From positions 248,783 through 298,782 of the forward strand of contig CAJNDS010002340.1 in assembly GCA_905221605.1 (NCBI GenBank): a stretch of 50,000 bases of DNA, read 5' to 3'. Source of the DNA: Symbiodinium natans (taxonomy: Eukaryota; Sar; Dinophyceae; Suessiales; Symbiodiniaceae). The translations under genes were made by a program, and so were the position numbers. The notes under the pieces were generated by a model. That model saw only the letters and a list, made by a program, of their open reading frames with translations. It searched no databases and was not told where the DNA came from. Positions within the stretch are counted from its first letter, which is position 1. The number at the start of each line of letters is the position of its first letter. Below, in pieces: positions 38,794-48,092 of this stretch.

Positions 38794-38798
38794 CCCCT
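38794..38798. other. Target-site duplication CCCCT (right)
   Basis: Direct flank of the 5' LTR and identical to 30220-30224. It continues straight into TAAA-type telomere-like units. Confidence 0.85.
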
Positions 38799-39822
38799 AA
38801 ACCTAAACCCTAAACCCCAAACCCTAAACCCTAAACCCCAAACCCAGAGATGAAACTCAAGCCTACTTTTGGCCTGAAGCGACGATCGCCCCGTGTCTTT
38901 CTTGGAGCCCACAAGCCCCTGATGCGTTGGCTTCCCCAACCCAGAAGTACGGGTTTAGCGTCTAGGGTTTAGGGTTTAGGGTTTAGGGTTGGGGTTTTAG
39001 GGCTTAGGGTTTAGGGTCAGAGAGCCCACATGATATTCCACGAGGTCTCCGTGTCCTTTTGTCATCAGTCTCGGCACCACGCTTTGGGCGTTGCCCTAAA
39101 CCCTAAAGCCTAACCCCTAAACCCCTAACCCCTAAACCCTAAACCTTAAACCCTAAACCCTGAACCCTGAACCCTAAACCCTAACCCCTCAACCCAATCC
39201 TCCACACTACTCTGAGACCGTCTCGGGGTCCCTACCATCTCACGGAGAAAGGCGTAGTAGTCCTCCTCATCGCCGTCGCGACACCTGTTGAGTGTGCGTT
39301 CTGAGTTGGCGGACGCAGGCATCCTCCGTCAGGGTTTAGGGTTTAGGGTTTAGGGTTTCGGGTTTCGGGTTTAGGGTTTGAAGGTTTAGGGCTTAAGGCT
39401 TTGGGTGTAGGGCTTAGGGTTTAGGGTTTAGGGTTTGGATCCTCAACCCAAAAAGCGCGGCAAGAGACACTCCTTCTCTTATTCTGAACTATGTATGATT
39501 TGGGGCTTCTTCTGCTTTCAATAAACCCTAAACCCTATACCTTATACCGATACCCTTTCCCCTATGCCTATACCCTATACCCTAGAATCACCCTAAACCC
39601 TAAACCCTAAACTCTAAACTCTAAACCCCAAACCCCAAAAACCCTAAACCCTAACCCTAAACCCTCTCCCATTCGACTGCCAGAAGCACAGCCAGCTTAC
39701 AGTAAACTCCAGAAAGTTAGAAAGTTGGAGCATGGTTTAAGGATGATTAGAGCTGGGATTCCCTTTCAGATACCTTTTGGGTTTAGGTTTAGGGTTTAGG
39801 GCCTAGGGTTCAGGGTTTAGGG
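38799..39822. repeat. Mosaic of telomere-type arrays
   Basis: Arrays lie at 38799-38850, 39093-39200 and 39520-39665 (CCCTAAA, the last with CCCTATAC variants at about 39530-39585), and at 38951-39020, 39330-39438 and 39781-39822 (TTTAGGG). Spacers of 70-140 bp show no gene. Confidence 0.9.
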
Positions 39823-40513
39823 CGTGCCAAACGGAAGCGCGCTTTGGGAGCGCGCGGTAGTCTGCACCCCAAGACCGCCCACTTACAACTCTCAAGGAGT
39901 TAAGACCTTTTGTATTTTTACAAAGCATCACATGAGTCAGCACTCACGCCCTTTTGGGGACCTCCACAAGGTGCGTGGACCAGGCACAAAGCTGCAGCAG
40001 ACGGAAAGGCGAGGCAGGGTCAGCGAAGACAGCTTGGGTTGGCACGGAGGGGCTATGGCCAGGGATGGGCCAGGAACAGACAAAGGCAGCGAGGCTTGGT
40101 TGGCGCGAAGGGGCTAAAGCCAGGGAGGCAGGGCCAGGGAACACAGGCAGTGAACAGCTTGGGTTGGCGCGAAGCGAGTTGGGTTGGGCAGAGCGCCACG
40201 GAAACAGGGCAGGCGTGGACCAGGCACAAAACTGGTGTGCAGACAGCTTGGCTTGGCGCGAATGGGGTAACAAAACGGCCCCTGCCCTGGGGGCCTCCAA
40301 TGAAGGACCCAACAATGTGCGCGGACAGCTTGGGGTTTAGGGCCATATAATATAATACAGTGACAACTGCTGACTCGGCCTGTGCCTGTCTGGAGGGTAA
40401 GCCAGCCTGGAGGCCAGCTCGGTCGCCCGCCTGGAACTCCCTCGCAGGGTCTCACTGAGCACTCGACCAGCGCCCGCCTACCCCAAAAGACAAGAGAGTG
40501 GGGTGGCGGGCGG
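39823..40513. repeat. Degenerate direct repeats, CAGCTTGGGTTGGCGCG type
   Basis: The phrase CAGCTTGGGTTGGC and variants recur near 40030, 40088, 40152, 40245 and 40326. The longer phrase GCGTGGACCAGGCACAAA occurs at about 39974 and 40214. Irregular spacing indicates an old, broken array. Four overlapping frames across it are by-products. Confidence 0.65.
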
Positions 40514-40628
40514 GTTTAGGGTTTAGGGTTTAGGGTTTAGGGTTTAGGGTTTAGGGTTTAGGGTTTAGGGTTTAGGGTTTAGGGTTTAGGGTTTAGGGTT
40601 TAGGGTTTAGGGTTTAGGGTTTAGGGTT
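40514..40628 (+). repeat. TTTAGGG array
   Basis: About sixteen perfect units. Confidence 0.97.
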
Positions 40629-40737
40629 CAGCAGCTCCGGATCGAGCAGATTTACGGCTCGGATATAACACCCACCCACCCAGAGAATCCCATAACATTA
40701 AGAAACTATAAAGTATCTTCATACAAAAGTTGGGGTG

Positions 40738-41760
40738 GGAACGTGCCTTGCCCACGAATTTTTGTGCATTGCCCACGAATTTTTGTGCCCTGCCCACGAA
40801 TTTTTGTGCCTTGCCCACGAATTTTTGTGCCTTGCCCACCAATTTTTGTGCCTTGCCCACGAATTTCGGTGCCTTGCCCACGAATTTTGGTGCCTTGCCC
40901 ACGAGTTTTTGGTGCCTTGCCACCAATTTGTGTGCCCGAAAATTCGTGGGCAAGGCACAAAATTTCGTGGGCAAAGGCACAAATATTCGTGGGCAAGGCA
41001 CAAAATTCGTGGGCAAGGCACAAAAATTCGCAGGCAAGGCACATTTTGAGGCTTCAAGCCTTGCCCAAGGGCCAAAACTCCGAAACGTGCCTTGCACGTC
41101 TTGCCACGAACTTTTGTGGGGGGGGTAGGGGAGGGCGGGGGGGGGGGTGGGGGGGGGTGGGGGGGGGTGGGGGGGGGGGGTGGGGGGGGTGGGGGGGTGG
41201 GGGGGGTGGGGGGGGGTGGGGGGGGGTGGGGGGGGGTGGGGGAGGAGGGTGGGTGCCTTGCCCACGAATTTTTGTGCCTTGCCCACCAATTTTTGTGCCT
41301 TGCCCACGAATTTTTGTGCCTTGCCCACGAATTTTTGTGCCTTGCCCACGAATTTTTGTGCCTTGCCCACCAATTTTTGTGCCTTGCCCACGAATTTTTG
41401 TGCCTTGCCCACGAATTTTTGTGCCTTGCCCACGAATTTTTGTGCCTTGCCCACGAATTTTGGTGCCTTGCCCACGAATTTTTGTGCCTTGCCACCAATT
41501 TACGTGCCCGAAAATTGGTGGGCAAGGCACAAAATTTCGTGGGCAAAGGCACAAATATTCGTGGGCAAGGCACAAAATTCGTGGACAAGGCACAAAAATT
41601 CGTGGGCAAGGCACATTTTGGGGTTTTAAGCCTTGCCCAAGGGCCCAAAAATCCGAAATGTGCCTTGTCCACGAATTTTTGTGCCTTGTCCACGAATTTT
41701 TGTGCCTTGCCCACGAATTTTTGTGCCTTGCCCACGAATATTTGTGCCTTCGTCCACGAA
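40738..41760. repeat. 21-bp repeat in two giant palindromes
   Basis: The unit is TTGCCCACGAATTTTTGTGCC and variants. At 40738-40930 it runs forward, then at 40935-41045 it runs inverted. After a 60-bp linker (CTTGCCCAAGGGCC...) and a G/T-rich tract at 41117-41245, the same order repeats: forward 41252-41510, inverted 41515-41615, linker, forward to 41760. Because 21 is a multiple of three, all six frames stay open and give seven-residue repeats (such as GKAQKFV and ALPTNFC) in frames up to 353 codons. I do not regard these as genes. Confidence 0.95.
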
Positions 41761-42025
41761 ACCCATTAAGGTTTATATATATATATATAGAAAGAGAGGT
41801 TTAGGGTTTAGGGTTTAGGGTTTAGGGTTTAGGGTTTTCGCTGCGAGTGCGCTTCGACCCCCTCCATGAAGTGGTTGGGGGTCGGCGCATAAGCTGCAAT
41901 GCCCACCCTCCCACCCAAAATACAAACCTTGGACGGGTTTAGGGTTGTCTACCCCCCTACCCCCCTATCAAGGGGGGATATCTGGTTTGGTAGAGCAGAA
42001 TCCCCAAAATGAGCAACCGTCAGCA
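41761..42025. other. Spacer with a short TTTAGGG array
   Basis: A TATA run at 41773-41788 and TTTAGGG at 41801-41838, then unique DNA. No gene recognised. Confidence 0.6.
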
Positions 42026-42236
42026 GTCTCGACTCGTTTCCACGCAGCAGTTAATCGAAACCTTTTCAAGGCTGGACGTTTAGCCCTTTCAGGACTGGCT
42101 GCGGCAAAAGCGGCAGGCTCGACTCGATTCCACTCCGTGGTCCCTGGAAGACTTTCAAGCCCTTTCAGGATTGGCGACGGCAAAAGCAGCAGGCTCGACT
42201 CGATTCCACTCCGTGGTCTTAGCAAACTTTCAAAGC
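42026..42236 (+). repeat. Three-copy direct repeat, about 76-90 bp
   Basis: CTCGACTCG[AT]TTCCAC recurs at 42028, 42118 and 42194. The last two copies share CCCTTTCAGGA[CT]TGGC, GGCAAAAGC[GA]GCAGG and CACTCCGTGGTC. No function seen. Confidence 0.8.
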
Positions 42237-42238
42237 AT

Positions 42239-43445
42239 GTTCAAACCCTTAATTTAAGCCTCCGGGCCTGTGTTTCTAAAGTCCCAAACCCTTAATTTAA
42301 GCCTCCGGGCCTTAATTTGAGGTTCCCCAACCCTTGATTTAAGTTTTAGGTTCTCAAGCCCTTAATTTAAGCATCCGGGCCTTAAACGTGGGTTCCCAAA
42401 CCCTTGATTTAAGCTTCCGACCCTTCATTTAGGTTCCCAAACCCTTATTTTAAGCCTCCGGGCCTTAATTTTATATTCCGGGCCTTAATTTTAAATTCCC
42501 AAACCCTTGATTTAAGCTTCCGGGCCTGAATTTTAAATTCCGGGCCTTAATTTGAAATTCCCAAACCCTTAATTTAAGCTTCCGGGCCTGAATTTTAGGT
42601 TCCCAAACCCTTAATTTAAGCCTCCGGACCTTTATTTTAAGGTCCCAAACCCTTAATTTAAGCCTCCGGGCCCTAATTTTAGGTTCCCAAACCCCTTATT
42701 TTAGGCCTCCAGGCCTAATTTTCTCAGGTTCCCAAACCTTTTATTTAAGCCTCCGGGCCTTAAACGTGGGTTCCCAAACCCTGAATTTAAGCCTCCGACC
42801 CCTCATTTTCCGGGCGGTAATTTTAGGTTCCCAAACCCATGATTTAAGTCTCCGACCTTAAATTGTAGGTTCCCAAATCCTTAATTTAGGCCTCCTGGCT
42901 TGAATTTTCGGTTCCCAAACCCTTAATTTAAGCCTCCGGGCCTTGAAGGTGGGGCCAAACCCTTAATTTAAGCCTCCGGGCCTTAATTTTAAGTTCCCAA
43001 GCCCGTAATTTAAGCCGCTGGGCCTTGATTCTAGGTTCCCAAATCCTTAATTTAAGCCTCCGGGCCTTAATTTTAGGTTCCCAAACCCTTAATTTAAGCC
43101 AAGTTCCCAAACCCTTAATTTAAGCCTCCGGGCCTTAATTTTAGGTTCCCAAACCCTTAATTTAAGCCTCCAAGCCTTAATTTTCGGTTCCCAAACCCTT
43201 AATTTAAGCCTTCGGGCCTTGAAGGTAGGGCTTAAAGGTGGGCTCCCAAACCCTGAATTGAAGCCCCCGGGCCTTAATTTTAGGTTCCCAAACCCTTAAT
43301 TTAAGCCTCCGGGCCTTAATTTGAGGTTCCCAAACTCTTGATTTAAGCTTCCGGGCCTTAATTTTGAATGCCCAAACCCTGAATTTAAGCCTCCGAGCCT
43401 TAAGTTCAGGTTCCCAAACTCTTCATTTAAGCTTTCGGGCCTTTA
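42239..43445 (+). repeat. 42-bp satellite array
   Basis: Roughly 28 tandem copies of a unit that joins CCCAAACCCTTAATTTAAGC to CTCCGGGCCTTAATTTTAGG and TT. Copies differ by substitutions and small deletions, and a few are shortened. The array is much more AT-rich than its surroundings and has no coding potential. The CCCTTAA core faintly recalls the telomere-type unit. Confidence 0.93.
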
Positions 43446-43663
43446 TGAACCCAGGTGGAGGTTTTCAGGGGCGCCCGGTCATTTGCACGAAGGTTTAGGG
43501 CTATCATTATATAGGCTGACAGAAGCGGCCTATTCGAGCGCCGCGTGGACCTGAGGTCCAGGACCCTACGGCTCGCCTTTCGGCCTTCGCCTACGGGTCC
43601 GCAGGCCCCTGCCGGTGGCCTGCTAACGACCGGCCCCTATCGCTGGAAAGGGGGCCGGTCTTC
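43446..43663. other. GC-rich spacer with strong hairpin
   Basis: Unique DNA. 43628-43637 (GACCGGCCCC) pairs perfectly with 43651-43660 (GGGGCCGGTC) around a 13-base loop. Smaller self-complementary pieces precede it (GGACCTGAGGTCC at 43548-43560). It might encode a structured RNA, but nothing identifies it. Confidence 0.5.
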
Positions 43664-44029
43664 AGTTTAGGGTTTAGGGTTTAGGGTTTAGGGTTTAGGG
43701 TTTAGGGTTTAGGGTTTAGGGTTTAGGGTTTAGGGTTTAGGGTTTAGGGTTTAGGGTTTAGGGTTTAGGGTTTAGGGTTTAGGGTTTAGGGTTTAGGGTT
43801 TAGGGTTGTTCCAACTTTTTGGAACTTCCTGTAGGCTCTCCAGGGCTCGCGCGACTTGTCATCGTCGCAACCATCTGAGCTACAGCTGTCCAGGCCTCGA
43901 CTCTTCTAGGGTTTAGGGTTTAGGGTTTAGGGCTTGGGGTTTGGGGTTTAGGGCTTAGGGTTCAGGGTTCAGGGCTTAGGGCTTAGGGTTTAGGGGGAGT
44001 AGGGTAGGGGTGGAAACACTTGGGTAGTT
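43664..44029 (+). repeat. TTTAGGG arrays
   Basis: 43664-43806 is about twenty perfect units. 43907-43997 is degenerate with GGGGTTT, TTCAGGG and CTTAGGG units. About 100 bp of unique DNA lie between. Confidence 0.95.
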
Positions 44030-44186
44030 CCGAGGATAGGGGGGTGCCCTCTTAAAGGGCCCCTTGAAAAGGACTCTCTCATAGTTACTGCCACAAAGAT
44101 CTTAGAGCCATGAGTAACCTAGGAATAACAACCCCAAACCCCAAACCCTTTTTGGTTTTAAGGGGATTCTAAGGGATCCCCAACCC
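44030..44186. mobile_element. Dispersed element fragment with CCCCAAA insert
   Basis: 44116-44175 repeats 9685-9735 (AACCTAGGAATAA, then CCCTTTTTGGTTTTAAGGGG and ATTNTAAGGGA). Where the 9.7 kb copy has GAAGGGTA before CCC, this one has CAACCCCAAACCCCAAA, so a telomere-like run has grown inside the element. Outer limits are uncertain. Confidence 0.6.
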
Positions 44187-44849
44187 CAGAAAAAGATCAG
44201 TCACTTGAAGCTAGAAAAGCCGCCTGTTTGTTGCAGGGTCAGACATCATAGCATGCAAGTATCCGGAGGGTTTACGGTTTAGGGTTTAGGGTTTAGGTTT
44301 GGGGTTTAGGGTTTAAGGTTTAGGGTTTCGAGTATCCGGAAGTGCCAAACCCATAGCAAAAACCTCCTCGCGCATTCAAGGACGTATAGGGTAGGGTACT
44401 TGTGATTAAGCCGCGCGCTGTCTCCTGGATCTTCTACCTCATGATCTTGTGGCTGCTTCCTGCAGCATCGCGACTCGAGACAAGCCAGGGCAGCTCTGCA
44501 AAACCGAAGCCCAAACCCTAAACTCCAAACCCTCAACCCTTCATCTGAACCGCCTCAACAGCCAGATTTGGGGTGTCAGGGTTTAAGCAGGGCTCCAAGT
44601 CCGACATCCAAACATCAGCCTCCCAGCACTTCTCTACCTCAAACCCTAAACTCAAACCCCCAGCTAAAACCAAAAAAAACGCGGGGAAAAGGATGGACAC
44701 CCAGAAGAGATCCCTTAATCTTCTTCCCCTATATGATCCCCTGTATACTATATACAGCCTTACAAGATCCCTGCATTATTAAGTAGCCCTTACATGAGCC
44801 CTAAGGTGCCTCATAAGGGTCCCTCCTTTGGCCCCTTGACGATTCAGGG
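44187..44849. other. Spacer with degenerate arrays
   Basis: 44268-44330 is a TTTAGGG-like array. Short CCCTAAA patches lie at 44514-44540 and 44640-44665. No gene recognised. Confidence 0.55.
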
Positions 44850-45028
44850 TTTAGGGTTTAAGGTTTAGGGCTTTGGGTTGAGGGTTTAGGGTTTAGGGGC
44901 TAGGGTTTAGGGTTTAGGGTTTAGGGTTTAGGGTTTAGGGTTTAGGGTTTAGGGTTTAGGGTTTAGGGTTTAGAGTTTAGGGTTTAGGGTTTAGGGTTTA
45001 GGGTTTAGGGTTTAGGGTTTAGAAGTTA
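44850..45028 (+). repeat. TTTAGGG array
   Basis: Nearly perfect units from about 44899, degenerate at both edges. Confidence 0.95.
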
Positions 45029-45334
45029 GGGTTGAAGCTACGGGGTTCTCGAAGTGTCGGTCATCGGCTTCAGATCGAGATTTCTTGGTTGTCTTTTTGT
45101 CGGTTGACCTAAACCCTAAACCCTAAACCCTAAACCCCTTCGGACGCGAGATGCCCGCGAGGTTGGCTGAGGAGGGATCGCGGTGAAGCAGTCGGGTTAT
45201 TACTGTCCGGCGCTCTCTTGGCAGACTCGCGTCGAACCCTAAACCCTAAACCCTACACCCGAAACCCCAAACCCTAAAACCCTCGCCCTAGTCTGAGAGA
45301 AAGCTTACCGTCCGGAGTTTGGAGTTCAGGACCC
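45029..45334. repeat. Spacers with two short CCCTAAA arrays
   Basis: Arrays at 45110-45138 and 45236-45285, unique DNA otherwise. Confidence 0.8.
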
Positions 45335-45447
45335 CCTGGTTCTTAGAAGGGAACGGGGGAATGAGGTACCCTACATAATCCCTTAAAGGGTATGTATGGG
45401 GGGGATATAGGATGTCCCATTCCCTCATTTCCTACTGAGAACCAGCA
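45335..45447. mobile_element. TIR element, family 2
   Basis: The left end CCTGGTTCTTAGAAGGGAA followed by GAATGAGG is mirrored by CCCTCATT and CTGAGAACCAGCAAG. The interior GAATGAGGTACCCTACATAA and CCCTTAAAGGGTATGTATGG matches the palindrome at 9465-9528. It abuts the next element without a gap. Confidence 0.65.
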
Positions 45448-45570
45448 AGTGGTGCTTCGTGGGCAGTTCGAAGGGGCTATACGTAAGGTAACGATAATTA
45501 ATAGCTGGTTATAAACCTTATTTAGGGTGCTTATAACCCTACTTGCAACTACCCGTGAGCCTTCAAGTAG
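45448..45570. mobile_element. TIR element, family 1
   Basis: The right end CTACCCGTGAGCCTTCAAGTA is a family-1 terminus. The interior GGTTATAAACCTTATTTAGG and TGCTTATAACCC is shared with copies at 10.3 and 11.0 kb. The left end (GGTGCTTCGTGGGCAGT) is a diverged mirror and touches the family-2 element. Confidence 0.55.
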
Positions 45571-45901
45571 GATTTGAGTTTAAGGATTTAGGCTTCGTTT
45601 TCGGCTTCACCTGAGTCAGACACCACTGTTCTATTGCAAAAGGGATGACGTCGTGACAGAATTAGTTGACATACTACTACAATGCGGGTACCCTTTTTGG
45701 AGTTGGTTTCTGTACTATGGAACTTGGAACCAAGAAAAGAAGAAACTTGGAATCAAAACAAGGGTCAATGGGTACTGGGTACCACCGGGCTACCAAGGGG
45801 AACGCAAAGCATCCTGCAAACATGCCAGGTTCACGTGTCAGCCGGAGTCTGCATTTCTCCTTTCTCCTCCTGGCGGGTGCGCTTCTCTTCTGCGCACGCT
45901 T
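45571..45901. other. Unique spacer with overlapping open frames
   Basis: Three overlapping plus frames lie in 45653-45953; that at 45666 includes a hydrophobic stretch (FLLLAGALLFCA) that could be a signal or membrane segment. None is recognised, and all run into the next TIR element. I do not call a gene. Confidence 0.3.
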
Positions 45902-45996
45902 GGGAGTTTCCGAAAATAGGGGACCCCTAGCCTACAATAGTAGGATTCCCTGATAATAAGGACCCCAAGAAGGTACCCCTACTTTCGGGAACCCCC
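45902..45996. mobile_element. TIR element, family 5
   Basis: A 95-bp element. The left end GGGAGTTTCCGAAAATAGGG and the reverse complement of the right end, GGGGGTTCCCGAAAGTAGGG, agree at most positions. The centre has AATAAGGACCCC, as in the 23.9 kb hairpin. No flanking duplication seen. Confidence 0.65.
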
Positions 45997-46677
45997 ACTG
46001 ACTTGAGTTGCCTTAAGTACAACACCAAGGCCCCCCCCCTCTCCATTGAAATCATGGGTGGCCCACGGGGCGCGCCTCTGTGATGATGGGGGTAGTCGGG
46101 CGCCACATCCCCTTGACCTCAGGGCAGCATCGACGTCCAGGATCAGAAGCTGGGGAGGCTGGAGGCTGTCCTGGGGTTTAGAATTTAGGGTTTAGGGTTT
46201 AGGGTTTAGGGTTGAATTCCTCACCCCCACCCTACTTGCCGCCTTGAATGGACAGACACCCACTCACACTTCAACCTATACCCTATGTAGAGGTTACTGT
46301 ATACTTACCAGCAAGGCGCCTACTGGACGAGTATGGCAACTGCAAGTCGACTTTCCGCGAAGGACACTTCTCACTCCATCGAAATCCTCCAAACCCTAAA
46401 CCCTAAACCCTAAACCCTAAACCATAAACCCCCCTCAACCTCAACGTACAGCCCTCCACCCCTTGAGCCCTCGGGTGCAGGCGTTGCATACCTGATCGGC
46501 TGAGGTCATCATCCTGTTGGATCAAAGACTCCTCACGGGCAGGCGTCTTCAACCCTGCACCCTAAAACCCTAAAACCCTAAAACCCTAAAACCCTAAAAC
46601 CCTAAAACCCTACAACCCTAAACCCTAAACCCTAAACCCTAAACCCTAAACCCCAAACCCCAAACCCCAAACCCCAA
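45997..46677. repeat. Spacers with short arrays and a CCCTAAAA block
   Basis: 46168-46214 is TTTAGGG and 46389-46435 is CCCTAAA. 46553-46677 starts with about seven CCCTAAAA 8-mers, then CCCTAAA, then CCCCAAA. Unique DNA between shows no gene. Confidence 0.85.
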
Positions 46678-47194
46678 CCACGCAGGGCCTCGGGCCTCGG
46701 GGGTGTTTTGGGGTGCAGTGTGCAAGGCTTTGGGGGCCCAGGGATTTCGACTTTGGAGATTGGGCTTTGGGGGGGAAGTTCCGAGTCACTGATGTCGGGA
46801 TTCCACTGCAACCCAGAGAGCCCAAACACCTGCTAGCTTACTCCGGAAGATACCTTAACTTACAATAAGAAGCCCTGTAGTCTAGGGCATATTCAATGAA
46901 TAACCTCAGACGAGGAGTAGCTGGACTCTCCGGGTACTGTTACTACTATGACAGAGACTGCTATGTCCACAGTGATGGAAACAATGGCCGCCAGGAGACG
47001 TGCCGTAACTGCCGCTACATGCGTGATAGGCAATGAAGCTGAAAGACAAGGCCCGAAAACCCAAACCCTCAAACCCCGAAACCCCCTAGACCCCTAAACG
47101 GTTAAACCCCTCCCAAACCCCCGAAAGCCTGAACCCTCAACCCACACAAAAACCTTTTAGGGTTCATATGGTCCCCACGGGAGCCCAAAAGCAA
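46678..47194. other. Unique spacer, no gene recognised
   Basis: About 500 bp with only a degenerate CCCTAAA-like patch at 47055-47150. No coding signal that I trust. Confidence 0.5.
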
Positions 47195-47730
47195 ACCCTA
47201 AACCCCAAACCCTAAACCCTAAACCCTAAACCCCAAACCCTAAACCCTAAACCCTAAACCCTAAACCCGAAACCCTAAACCCTAAACCCCAAACCCCAAA
47301 CCCTAAACCCCAACCACCTATCGGGTCTCAGGACTCACGTGGGCTTCAGGCTCCGGGCTGTTGTTCCCAAAGCTAGGGCGTGGGGTTTAGGGTTTACGGC
47401 TTAGGGTTTAGGGTTTAGGGTTTGGGGTTCAGGGTTTAGGGTTTAGGGTTCAGGGTTCAGGGTTGAGGGTTTTAGGGTTTTAGGCTTTTTAGGGTTTTAG
47501 GGTTTTAGGGTTTTAGGGTTTTAGGGTTTTAGGGTTTTAGGGTTTTAGGGTTTTAGGGTTTTAGGGTTTTAGGGTTTTAGGGTTTTAGGGTTTTAGGGTT
47601 TCGGGTTTAGCTCTCTATGAAACCCCTTGAAGGAAACCCGTTGCCCTGATCTGGAATGCCTGAAATCACCGAGGTTCCCTGAACCCTAAACCCTAAACCC
47701 TAAACCCTAAACCCTAAACCCTAAACCCTG
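47195..47730. repeat. Arrays including a TTTTAGGG 8-mer block
   Basis: 47195-47312 is CCCTAAA with CCCCAAA. 47380-47470 is TTTAGGG. 47470-47600 is about fifteen copies of the 8-mer TTTTAGGG. 47681-47730 is CCCTAAA. Confidence 0.93.
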
Positions 47731-48092
47731 GGGCCCCGGGCTTCAGAGCTGGGCGTGCTAAAGGGGATCGAGTTTGAGAGGTGACTCTCACAGCGAGCTT
47801 ACAAGCCGAGACAGGGCGCGGAGCTTTGGGTTTGGGAGAAAAACAAGAGGGTTTAGGGTTTAGGGTTTAAGCAGTTTTAGGTTTAGGGTTTAGAGTTTAG
47901 GGTTTAGGGTTTAGGGTTAGGGTTGAGGGCCTAGGGTTTAGGGAGGAATCAACGAAGGGGAAGTGGGGCGAAGTGGAGGAAGGTGAGGAAATGGGGAGGG
48001 AGCGAAGCATGATTAAGCTGCAACACTTCCTATGTTTGCACATCTTAGTCTCATCGTGCTGAAAACACCTTGTGCAGCAGCCTCTGCACCAC
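47731..48092. other. Spacer with a TTTAGGG array
   Basis: 47849-47942 is a slightly degenerate TTTAGGG array. The rest is unique up to the start of the long tandem repeat. Confidence 0.6.

Noticed and set aside
40738-41760. CRISPR array
   Set aside because: 21-bp units are directly contiguous without unique spacers, units occur inverted, and the setting is eukaryotic.
40621-41804. Six overlapping open frames of up to 353 codons
   Set aside because: All arise from a 21-bp repeat that is a multiple of three, so every frame is open; no domain or codon signal.
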